In this document: one piece after another, positions 43,441 to 51,858 of the stretch
Layout of the letters: the number at the start of each line of letters is the position of its first letter
Position numbering within the stretch: position 1 is the first letter of the stretch
From: Akkermansiaceae bacterium
GTDB taxonomy: Bacteria > Verrucomicrobiota > Verrucomicrobiia > Verrucomicrobiales > DEV007
NCBI GenBank assembly: GCA_024233085.1
Contig: JACKQC010000015.1
Coordinates: 1-64,000, forward strand
Length of the DNA stretch: 64,000 nucleotides
Direction of reading: 5' to 3'
Made by a program: the position numbers and the translations under genes
The notes under the pieces: generated by a model
What the model was told of the DNA's origin: nothing
The model's database searches: none
What the model saw: only the letters and a program-made list of their open reading frames with translations

Positions 43441-45347
43441 AGACTTTTGCAATTATCTTGATGATGCCGTCGCTCCTGGATGCGGCGCAGCCTACCATTC
43501 TCAACATCTGGCCCGGCACGCCTCCGGGTCCTGTGGCCAAGGTGGAAGGCGCGGAGCGCGACCTCACGAAACCGGAGGACAAGCTCATCGCCGGCCGGCC
43601 GATCATCAAACTCGGCAATGTCAGCACGCCGGAGATGCACGTCTACCTGCCGCCGAAGGATAAGGCCAATGGCGGAGCGGTCCTTGTATGTCCCGGCGGC
43701 GGCTTCTCCATCCTCGCGTGGGATCTCGAAGGCACCGAAGTGGCGGAATGGCTGAACACGCTCGGGTTTGCCGCCATCGTGGTGAAGTATCGTGTGCCGA
43801 CCCGTGAGCACGGCAACGATTTGAACGAAGCGGGCAATGCGCCGTTGAAAGCGGTCGGGCCGGTGATGGACGCGCAGCGCGCGATGAGCCTGACGCGCGC
43901 TCACGCCGCTGAGTGGGGCCTCGACCCGGAGCGCATCGGCATCATGGGCTTCTCCGCCGGGGGCGAGACGGCGGGCCTGGCCTCTATGCTCGGCAATGAG
44001 CGACTCTATCCGAAGGTCGATGCGGGCGATGAACCCTCTTGCGCGCCCGACTTCACCCTGTTGATCTATCCCGGTGGCTTCTACGACAAAGAAAGCGGCG
44101 GCTTGAAACCGTATCTCAAGGTGACCAAGGACACGCCTCCGATGTTCTTCGTCATGGCGCAGGACGATCATGTGAATCCACTCAACTGCACCGTGCTCTA
44201 CTCGGAACTGACAAAAAACAAGTTGCCTGCCGAGTTGCACCTGTTCACCCGCGGTGGCCACGGCTACGGTCTGCGTCCGACGCTCACCCCCGTCACACAC
44301 TGGCCGAATCGAGCCGCGAAGTGGCTCAAGGATATGGGCTTCGCCTCCTCGCCCGCGTCACTCGCGGAGCCGGGCACGGTTTCGTCCGGGAACCCCGCCG
44401 ATCATCTGCCGCCGAACGTGATGCAGATCACCAAGTTCGGCGAGCGGGCCGAATTTTCGCACGACAGCCAGCGCGTGCTGTTCCTGAGCAAGCAGTTTGG
44501 CGACGTGATGGAATACACCATCCGGACTGGGAAGATTCGCTGCCTGACCCAGCACTTCAAGCACCACGGATTCAATCGCGTGATGGTGCTCAGCAACGGC
44601 GACTACCTGCTGACCGGCCCCGACGAAACCTTCGATGCCACCGACCGCGAGGCGCGGCTCAAGGCCCGACACTTCGCGAAGCTGTTCGTGCTGGACCGCG
44701 GCCTCACCAAGCCACCGACGCCGCTCGGGTTCGTCGCGGCGGAAGGCCCTGCCGTTTCGCGGACGCAGCTCAAGATCGCCTGGACGCATCACCGCGAAGG
44801 CGAGCTTCGCCAGACGGCCATCTCGACCGGGGACATCGTTTATGAAAGCGGAATCCCGAAACTCGCCAACACCCGGCTCGTGCTCACGACGAAGGATTTT
44901 CCGGAGGGCCGGCGTCCGAAAATGATCGAGACGCAAAACTTCGTCGGCCCCGACGACAAGACCATCACCCTCAGCGCCTATCTCATCGAAAACGGCCACA
45001 ACACCGAGGGCTACACTTTCGATCTCGAAGCGAAGCAGCTCACCAATTTCTCGAACACACCCGATGACTACGAGGAGGTCGAGGGCATCTTTCCCGACGG
45101 CCTGAGCACGCTCGTGGAGCGAAACCGCAGCGTCGGCAAGCCCTGGCCCGTGGTGGATGCCTGGCGCGTGTGGTTCGATGGATCAAAGGAACCGCAGCGC
45201 CTGACCCGCTTCCTCGACTTCCCCGGTTACAAGGCCAGCAACTACGTCGTGAGCGATGACGGCCGCCTCATGGCCTTCCAACTCGGCATCAGCGGCGACG
45301 AGGCGGGCGTCGGTTATGGACTGTTTCTGATGGAGCTTGATCCTTGA
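43437..45347 (+). CDS. Secreted alpha/beta-hydrolase (esterase) fused to propeller-like domain
   Basis: This 636-residue exported protein has two parts. Residues about 20-300 are an alpha/beta-hydrolase of the acetyl-esterase type: oxyanion motif CPGGGF (85-90), nucleophile Ser173 in GFSAGG, acid Asp243 or Asp244 in AQDDH and His275 in RGGHGYG. Residues about 310-636 are beta-rich repeats of WD40/TolB type (SHDSQRVLFLS, SDDGRLMAFQL). The esterase would deacetylate sugars or polysaccharides; the propeller may bind substrate. It overlaps the DUF1552 gene by ATGA. I do not know this fusion as a named family. Confidence 0.75.
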   Translation: MKTFAIILMMPSLLDAAQPTILNIWPGTPPGPVAKVEGAERDLTKPEDKLIAGRPIIKLGNVSTPEMHVYLPPKDKANGGAVLVCPGGGFSILAWDLEGTEVAEWLNTLGFAAIVVKYRVPTREHGNDLNEAGNAPLKAVGPVMDAQRAMSLTRAHAAEWGLDPERIGIMGFSAGGETAGLASMLGNERLYPKVDAGDEPSCAPDFTLLIYPGGFYDKESGGLKPYLKVTKDTPPMFFVMAQDDHVNPLNCTVLYSELTKNKLPAELHLFTRGGHGYGLRPTLTPVTHWPNRAAKWLKDMGFASSPASLAEPGTVSSGNPADHLPPNVMQITKFGERAEFSHDSQRVLFLSKQFGDVMEYTIRTGKIRCLTQHFKHHGFNRVMVLSNGDYLLTGPDETFDATDREARLKARHFAKLFVLDRGLTKPPTPLGFVAAEGPAVSRTQLKIAWTHHREGELRQTAISTGDIVYESGIPKLANTRLVLTTKDFPEGRRPKMIETQNFVGPDDKTITLSAYLIENGHNTEGYTFDLEAKQLTNFSNTPDDYEEVEGIFPDGLSTLVERNRSVGKPWPVVDAWRVWFDGSKEPQRLTRFLDFPGYKASNYVVSDDGRLMAFQLGISGDEAGVGYGLFLMELDP

Positions 45348-45386
45348 CCCTCCGAGTTTCCTTTCTTCGCCAACCTCGTTCCGTTT

Positions 45387-46520
45387 ATGAAAACCACACT
45401 ATTCCCTCTACTCCTCCTTGCCGTCGGTTCCGCCTTGGCTGCCGAATCCCCCGAAGCCATCGCCGCCGCCGAGAAGCGGCGCGAGGAAATTCCCCTCGGC
45501 GGTGATTTTATACCGAATCCCCAGGTCCCGGCCTTTGTTGTCGTCGGTCATGGAGGCCGCATCATCGTGTCGAAGGATGACGGGAAGACCTGGACGCAGA
45601 CTTTCTTTGGCTATCCCGCCGCGGACCACGGAGTTTGGTCAACGCGGACCTGCACCTATGGTGACGGGCTGTTCGTCGTCGCATTCGGTTGGGGCGCGCC
45701 GACGAGCTGGTTGGCTTCCGACGATGGCGTGAATTGGAGGCATCTCACCAGCGGGGCCACGGTTCTTCCGGAGGCCAAGGGAAATCCGCGCATCATGCCG
45801 GGAACCTGGGGGCTCGCGGCGGGGAAGAGGACCATCGTCGGCACAGGTTACATGAGCATGGCCGCGACCTCCGATTTTGGGAAGACATTCCTCGGTTTTG
45901 GCATGTGGGGCGCCTTCAAGGACGATCCGCGCGGCAGATTTCAGACTCACCACCTCGATCCGGTCTACTGCGGCGACGCCAGCGGCCGCTTCCTCGCGCT
46001 GGGGGACAATCGCGGGGAATCCGGGCCAAAGTTCGGCCATCTGTTCGCCAGCGACGATCTCGGAAAGACCTGGAAATGGCTGGCGCCGAAGGGTCTCGAC
46101 GCCGCCTCCGGCCGTGGCGCGATGGTTTGCAATGGAAGCCTCCTTCTCATGACCGATCAAGGGGCGGAGAACGCCTGGATCAGCGCCGACGCGGGCGAGA
46201 CCTGGAGCGGCCCGTTCCCCACCGGCACGAAGCGCGCGGTGCTCAGCGTCGTGGGCGACGAATTCTGGCTCAGCGGCAAGCCTTCCCGCGCCAGCGCTGA
46301 TGGGAAAACCTGGCGTGAACTGCCCGCCGCCGTGCCGCAGGGACAAATCATTGCGAGCGACAAGGGAACCCTCGTCAGCATCCACCAGCAGCGCACCAAC
46401 ATCCTGCGCAGCACGGACGGCGGTGAAACGTGGGACGAGGTCTATTCTTACGAACCAGAGAAACTGGAGGGCGGCGCCCAGGGGCTGCGCGACGGGGCCT
46501 TCGGACTTGTCGCTCCCTGA
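45387..46520 (+). CDS. Exported BNR/Asp-box propeller protein
   Basis: This 377-residue protein has a signal peptide (about 1-19). Asp-box turns occur at SKDDGKTW (near 62), ASDDLGKTW (near 222), SADAGETW and STDGGETW. It has a propeller fold but lacks the YRxP arginine motif of true sialidases, so it may be a binding or structural propeller rather than a glycosidase. It follows the esterase gene by 39 bases within the sigma-controlled cluster. Confidence 0.75.
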   Translation: MKTTLFPLLLLAVGSALAAESPEAIAAAEKRREEIPLGGDFIPNPQVPAFVVVGHGGRIIVSKDDGKTWTQTFFGYPAADHGVWSTRTCTYGDGLFVVAFGWGAPTSWLASDDGVNWRHLTSGATVLPEAKGNPRIMPGTWGLAAGKRTIVGTGYMSMAATSDFGKTFLGFGMWGAFKDDPRGRFQTHHLDPVYCGDASGRFLALGDNRGESGPKFGHLFASDDLGKTWKWLAPKGLDAASGRGAMVCNGSLLLMTDQGAENAWISADAGETWSGPFPTGTKRAVLSVVGDEFWLSGKPSRASADGKTWRELPAAVPQGQIIASDKGTLVSIHQQRTNILRSTDGGETWDEVYSYEPEKLEGGAQGLRDGAFGLVAP

Positions 46521-46614
46521 CCGGTGAAGGCCATCGATGCAATCCCCGAGAGTTGTGTCAGGAAAATCAAAGGCAGCACGTTGCGCTAGGGACAACGCCC
46601 ACTCTTTGCCCCGC

Positions 46615-49509
46615 ATGATTCCGCGCCTCTTGTTGATTCTGTTAGTCCTCGTCACTCTGCCGATTGCCGGAATGGCCTCAGACTTCGAGAAATCGATCCT
46701 GCCGGTGCTGGAAGCGAACTGCTTCGAGTGCCACGACGACCTTTCGATGGAGGGCGAGCTCGACCTGGCGCGCTTCTTCACCGAGAACGACGTCATGGCC
46801 GACCGCGGAATCTGGGCCGCGGTCTATGAAAAGATCGAGTCCCACCAGATGCCGCCGCCGAAGGAGGACACGCAACCGACCAACGCCGAGCGCGCCGCGG
46901 TGCTGGCGTGGATTGAGGACATCGCGGCCCGTCCGGACCCAAGCCTCGGCGCGCGCGACCCGGGCAAGCCGGTCCTGCGGCGCCTGACGCGTCTCGAATA
47001 CAACAACACGGTCCGCGACTTGTTCGGGATCGACCTCGACATCTTCATCTTCCCCGAGCGGCTCAATTTCAGCGACCGCTCCTATTTCCAGCCCGCTACC
47101 GGCGCGATGGGCGACCAGGTGCGCGTGCCGATGCGCGAGTACGGCGGCAAATACCGAGTGCTCGCGCCGCAGGCCGGTCTGCCGGGCGACAATCGTGCCG
47201 AGTACGGCTATCGCAACCGGGGCGAGGCGATGGATTTTTCCCCGCTGCTGCTGGAGAAATACGTGCAGCTCGCCGGTGACATCGTAAACGCGGAGGAACT
47301 GCCGATCCGCAGTCCGAAATTCGCCACGCTGCTGGGCATGGACCCGGCCAAGCTGCCGTCGCTCACCGATCTCCAGGCCAAGCCCGAGGGCTATCGCGAG
47401 GCACCGACCGTGCCGCTGGCCGGCCAGTATGCGCCCGACCTGGAATTGGCGGCGAAGCCGGATGCGGGCACGGAGTGGATGGGGGATTTCCGCAAGCAGA
47501 TCGCGGAGGCCTACGCCGAGGGTCGCGGCGGCGTGATCGACCTGCCTGCGATGCTGGGCGGCACGACCCTCGCCGGAAAGGGCGGTTTGCTGAAGGCACA
47601 GTTCGGTGACCGCGTCGTGACGGTGAATCCGAACTCGGACCTGTGGCTGGTCGATTTCGCCACGGCGGACGAAAGCTCGGCCCCGCTGCTGATCGCCAAC
47701 AATGCCAAGGAGCAGAAGATCTACGAGCTGACCTTCGAGATCCGCGGCGCCGACGACGGCGAGGGCATTGAGCGCCTCGGCGTCTGCGTGCTGGGCCGGC
47801 GGGGCCAGAGCGGACCGGTCACCCTGACCGCGAAGCTGACCGACGACACCGAGACCGCGATCACCGCGGAGATTGCCGAAGGCCCGGCGGGGACGACGTT
47901 CTTTTCCTTCTCTTCCATCCCCGGCGAAAGCATCCGCCGCATACGCGTGGACGGATCGAAATTCAGCGGCGACTACGTGCTGATCGACGACATCGGCTTG
48001 ATCACCGACGGTAAGCCGCAGCCGGCCGAGCTGGTGATGCGGCGGGCCGAGGAATTACGTCAGGCCGTGCTGGACCGCGGCAAGGAAAGGCTGAAGGCGA
48101 AGGCCGAACCGAAAAAATCCGCCCCAACGGCAAAAAAGCCGCCGCGCGAACGGCTCGCGACCTTTGTGCGCGAGGCCTTCCGGCGACCGGTCGACGACGC
48201 GGAGGTGGATCGCTTTCTCGCGCTTTTCGAGAAGGCGCGGCAGGCGGGCAAGGACGAAGCGACGGCGATGAAGCTGGCCGTGCAAGCGGTGCTGTCGTCG
48301 CCCGGCTTCCTCTTTCACGAGATGAACGGCACGCCGATGGAGGGCGCGAAGATCTCGAAGCTGGAGGATTTCGAGCTGGCGAACCGGCTCGCTTATTTCC
48401 TCTGGTCCTCGCTGCCCGACGCCGAGTTGATGACAGCTGCTGAATCGGGCAGACTCTCGTCCGATCCGGCTGAGCTGGAACGCCAGGTCCGGCGGATGCT
48501 GCGCGATCCGCGGTCGAAGGAGCTGAGCGAATCCTTCGCGACGCAGTGGCTGCGGCTCGACCAGCTCTATGCCTCCAAGCCCGATCCCGACCTCTTCGCC
48601 GCCTACTACTCCGGCCCGCAGGGCAAGTCCACCCTGCACGCCTCGGCGCTGATCGAGCCGCTGCTTCTGTTCGAGACCGTGCTGGTGGAGGACCGCTCCA
48701 TTCTCGATCTGGTTGATCCCGGTTGGTCGTGGCTGAACGGGCCGATGATCGCGCTCTACGGTCTTGAAGCCGCAGCGCCTCCAGAGCTACGCGGTTCCTC
48801 CGCAAACGAAGCCGACACCGGCACGCGCGAGGTGAGCAAAAAGAAGGACTCGGGCGCGGACTGGTATCGCGTCGAACTGCCCGACGGCTCGCGCGGCGGC
48901 ATGCTGACGATGAGCGGCCCGCTCACCGTGACCTCGCTGCCTTTTCGCACCAGCCCGGTGAAGCGCGGCGCCTGGTTGCTGGAGACGATTTTCAACCGTC
49001 CGCCAACCGAGCCGAAGGTCGCTTTCGTGATCGAGAACGACACCAAGGAAGCCGCCCTGGCCATGAGCGTGCGGCAGAAATTCGAGGATCACCGCAGCAA
49101 GGCGGCCTGCTTTTCCTGCCACATCCGCCTCGACCCGCCCGGCTTCGCACTGGAGAGCTTCGATCCGATTGGCGCGTGGCGCGAACAGGACGCCGGCTCG
49201 GCCATCGACGACGGCGGCGAGTGGGGCGGCGCCACGTTCGACGGACCAGCCGAGTTCAAGCGCCTGCTGGTGAGCGAGCCGCAGGAGTTCACCCGCGGTT
49301 TCGTGGAACATCTCCTCAGTTATGCCCTGTCGCGGAAGCTCGGTCTCCACGACATGCCCGCCGTGAGCGAAATCCAGAGCGCCGCCGAGGCGGACGGCTG
49401 GAAATTCAGCACCGTCATCGCCGAGATCGCGAAGAGCTATCCGTTCACTCACGTCCGATCCCCCGAAGCGTCCGCCGCCTCGGCCGCCCAATCTCCCTCT
49501 CAACCATGA
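46615..49509 (+). CDS. DUF1592-family secreted cytochrome-like protein, copy 2
   Basis: The protein is 964 residues from the ATG at 46615 (an upstream in-frame ATG at 46537 would mask the signal peptide). The first haem site CFECH is Cys36-Cys39-His40. DUF1587-like LTRLEYNNTVRDLFGIDLD follows, then a long insertion with a beta-sandwich (about 370-470, LTFEIRGADDGEGIERLG). The DUF1592 part (LANRLAYFLWSSLPDAELM) and C-terminal CFSCHIRLDPPGFALESFDPIG complete the family. It is a paralogue of the copy at 39.3 kb with a different insertion. The next DUF1552 gene overlaps by ATGA. Confidence 0.9.
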   Translation: MIPRLLLILLVLVTLPIAGMASDFEKSILPVLEANCFECHDDLSMEGELDLARFFTENDVMADRGIWAAVYEKIESHQMPPPKEDTQPTNAERAAVLAWIEDIAARPDPSLGARDPGKPVLRRLTRLEYNNTVRDLFGIDLDIFIFPERLNFSDRSYFQPATGAMGDQVRVPMREYGGKYRVLAPQAGLPGDNRAEYGYRNRGEAMDFSPLLLEKYVQLAGDIVNAEELPIRSPKFATLLGMDPAKLPSLTDLQAKPEGYREAPTVPLAGQYAPDLELAAKPDAGTEWMGDFRKQIAEAYAEGRGGVIDLPAMLGGTTLAGKGGLLKAQFGDRVVTVNPNSDLWLVDFATADESSAPLLIANNAKEQKIYELTFEIRGADDGEGIERLGVCVLGRRGQSGPVTLTAKLTDDTETAITAEIAEGPAGTTFFSFSSIPGESIRRIRVDGSKFSGDYVLIDDIGLITDGKPQPAELVMRRAEELRQAVLDRGKERLKAKAEPKKSAPTAKKPPRERLATFVREAFRRPVDDAEVDRFLALFEKARQAGKDEATAMKLAVQAVLSSPGFLFHEMNGTPMEGAKISKLEDFELANRLAYFLWSSLPDAELMTAAESGRLSSDPAELERQVRRMLRDPRSKELSESFATQWLRLDQLYASKPDPDLFAAYYSGPQGKSTLHASALIEPLLLFETVLVEDRSILDLVDPGWSWLNGPMIALYGLEAAAPPELRGSSANEADTGTREVSKKKDSGADWYRVELPDGSRGGMLTMSGPLTVTSLPFRTSPVKRGAWLLETIFNRPPTEPKVAFVIENDTKEAALAMSVRQKFEDHRSKAACFSCHIRLDPPGFALESFDPIGAWREQDAGSAIDDGGEWGGATFDGPAEFKRLLVSEPQEFTRGFVEHLLSYALSRKLGLHDMPAVSEIQSAAEADGWKFSTVIAEIAKSYPFTHVRSPEASAASAAQSPSQP

Positions 49510-50789
49510 ATCCCGATCGCCGCCACTTCCTCCGCGCCTCCGGCATCACGCTGGCGCTTCCCTTCCTCGAATCGCTCGGTTTTCGCGCCTTCGCCGCCTC
49601 GACGGAAAAAGCCGCCGCGCCGCTGCGCTTCGGTTTCATCTACACGCCCAACGGCTACAACCAGGACACCTTCGTGCCGAAGGCCACCGGCGCGGACTGG
49701 GAGCTGACCCCGGCCCTCGAACCGCTCGCTCCGATCCGCCGGGATGTGACGCTGATCACCGGGCTCGACCGCCAGTTCGTCCCCGGCACCGGCGTGCATG
49801 CCCAGTGCGGCTCCTGCTGGCTGACCAGTTCGGCGCCCGACGAAACGCTCGACGGCGGGTTTCCCACCAACATCACCCTCGACCAGGTCATCGCCAAGCA
49901 GATCGGCCGCGACACCGCGTTGCCCTCGCTGGAGCTGAGCTGCAACGACTTCACCAACAACAAGGAGACGAAATACTTCGAGTGCGTCTCGTGGTACGCG
50001 CCCGGCTACGCCGCCGGCACGGAGAAGAATCCGCGCGAGGTTTTTCGCCGCCTTTTCGGCCAGGCGGGCGGAAGCGGCATGACCAGCGTGCTGGACACCG
50101 TTCTCGACGATGCGAAGTCGCTCCGCCGCCGGCTCGGTTTGGACGACGCCGAGAAGCTCGACGAGTATCTCGACAGCGTGCGCTTCACCGAGCAGCGCAT
50201 CCAGCGCGCCGAAGCAGCGGCTGCCCGGATCGGGAAACCACCCATTCCAGAGCCGACGGGCATTCCGGAAAGGCGCGGCGACTACCTCCGCCTTATGGGC
50301 GACCTGATGGTGCTAGCCTTCCAGAACGACCTCACCCGCGTGTCCACCCTGCTCGTCGATCCGGAGCGCTGGGACACGCCGCGGATGTTCCACGAAATCT
50401 TCGACAAACCGCAGAATCACCATGTTCTCACCCACACCAAGGGCGACGAGGCCAAGGAAAAGCTGACGATCATCGACCGCTATCACGTCGAGTTCTTCCG
50501 TTACGTGACCGAGCGGATGAAAGCCATCCCCGAGGGCGACGGCACCCTGCTCGATCATGTCGCCCTCTGCATGGGCAGCGGGATCAGCGACGGGAATTCG
50601 CACAACTACGCCGACCTGCAGGTGCTCATTGCCGGTCGCGCGGGCGGCGCGATCGATCCGGGGCGCCACTTCCACTATGCCGGCCAGCGTCCTCTTGCCG
50701 ACCTGTGGCTGACGCTGGCGAAGGATGCCGGCGTTGAGCGCGAGCGCTTCGCCGACAGCACCGCCATCCTCACCAAACTCAAGGCCTGA
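49506..50789 (+). CDS. DUF1552 exported protein, copy 2
   Basis: This 427-residue protein has a Tat signal (DRRHFLRASGITLALPFLES). DUF1552 segments include LRFGFIYTPNGYNQDTF, GTGVHAQCGSCWLTS, LDEYLDSVRFTEQRIQRA and LLDHVALCMGSGISDGNSHN. It is more similar to typical planctomycete DUF1552 proteins than copy 1, which lacks parts of the central loop. It pairs with the preceding DUF1592 gene. Confidence 0.9.
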   Translation: MNPDRRHFLRASGITLALPFLESLGFRAFAASTEKAAAPLRFGFIYTPNGYNQDTFVPKATGADWELTPALEPLAPIRRDVTLITGLDRQFVPGTGVHAQCGSCWLTSSAPDETLDGGFPTNITLDQVIAKQIGRDTALPSLELSCNDFTNNKETKYFECVSWYAPGYAAGTEKNPREVFRRLFGQAGGSGMTSVLDTVLDDAKSLRRRLGLDDAEKLDEYLDSVRFTEQRIQRAEAAAARIGKPPIPEPTGIPERRGDYLRLMGDLMVLAFQNDLTRVSTLLVDPERWDTPRMFHEIFDKPQNHHVLTHTKGDEAKEKLTIIDRYHVEFFRYVTERMKAIPEGDGTLLDHVALCMGSGISDGNSHNYADLQVLIAGRAGGAIDPGRHFHYAGQRPLADLWLTLAKDAGVERERFADSTAILTKLKA

Positions 50790-50811
50790 GATCTCCAACC
50801 CACCTGATCCC

Positions 50812-51840
50812 ATGAAGTTCACCGCCCTTGTTGCCGTCTCGCTCCTTGTCCTCTGTGGCGGTTTTGCTCATGCCGAACCGGAGGTAGCCGCTTCGGCGTC
50901 CGAGCAACGGCGAATTGCCGATGCGTTCGCTTCGCGCAGTGTCGGAAGCAAGGTCATCACCGACGCAGAGGGCAACGTGACGAAGCTCGCCCTCTCGCGG
51001 CACGGTGCGCCCGACGGCACGCTGATGCCGCCGGGCGTGGGGGATGCGGAATTTGGTGACATCCTCCGGCTTCCGAAGCTCGAAGCGGTGTTCATCGAGA
51101 AAATGCCTCTCAGCGACGCCAGTTACGCGTTGCTCGGCCAGCTGGGGGCGCTCAAGGACGTGCGGATTCATTACCCGACGCAGTCGAAGCCGCTGCCGAA
51201 CAGCGCGCCATTCACCGCCACCGATCGTTTCGCGCAGTTCCTGAACCACCTGCCCGGTCTCCGGGTGCTCCAGCTCAAGCACATCTTCGGGATGAAGGGC
51301 GACGGCATGGCCGGTCTCGCGCCGCAGCCGGAATTGGAGCATCTCGAAATCGACACCGTGTGCGCGAAGGCAAGCGCGGTGCCGTTTGTCGTCGCGGCGA
51401 AAAAGCTGCGCAACCTTCAGGTGCATCGGTGCGAGTGGACGGATGCCGATTTGCAGAAGGTTCTCGCGGCCCTGCCGGAGTTGGAGGTGCTCGAACTGAA
51501 GCCGAACCCCATGCCCGAGGACCCCATCGCCGCGCGCAGCCTCCGTGGCCTGGTGAACTGCCCGAAGTTGCGGCTCCTCCAGTTGACGGGTCGATGGGCC
51601 AATCTCGACTATGAAGGCGGCCTTGATATGCTCGCGAGTTTGTCGTCGCTGGAGCAGGTGAACCTGGTGGGTTTCGACGATCTCACGATCCAAAGCGAAT
51701 CCGTGCAGCGCCTCCACCTGGCGCGTCCTGATCTGCTCATCAAGGTGGGTAGCCAAACCCTCGGCGGCAGGCCTGGTCAGGAGCTGCTCGGCGTGGACGA
51801 CGGTTACGATTGGGGCGGCAGCGTGACCACCCACGGATGA
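50812..51840 (+). CDS. Exported leucine-rich-repeat-like protein
   Basis: This 342-residue protein has a signal peptide (about 1-22, cleavage FAHAEP). From about residue 85 it shows irregular leucine-rich repeats of about 25-28 residues (LPGLRVLQLKHIFGMKGDGMAGL, QPELEHLEI, LPELEVLELKPN, CPKLRLLQLTG). LRR domains in this size range bind proteins or glycans. It lies 22 bases after the DUF1552 gene and 18 before the next, so it is part of the cluster. Partner unknown. Confidence 0.7.
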   Translation: MKFTALVAVSLLVLCGGFAHAEPEVAASASEQRRIADAFASRSVGSKVITDAEGNVTKLALSRHGAPDGTLMPPGVGDAEFGDILRLPKLEAVFIEKMPLSDASYALLGQLGALKDVRIHYPTQSKPLPNSAPFTATDRFAQFLNHLPGLRVLQLKHIFGMKGDGMAGLAPQPELEHLEIDTVCAKASAVPFVVAAKKLRNLQVHRCEWTDADLQKVLAALPELEVLELKPNPMPEDPIAARSLRGLVNCPKLRLLQLTGRWANLDYEGGLDMLASLSSLEQVNLVGFDDLTIQSESVQRLHLARPDLLIKVGSQTLGGRPGQELLGVDDGYDWGGSVTTHG

Positions 51841-51858
51841 ACGGAATTCTCTGATTCC

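Noticed and set aside
43500..46500. Two-component or transporter genes within the sigma-controlled cluster
   Set aside because: No histidine kinase, response regulator, TonB receptor or SusD-like sequence could be read in any frame.
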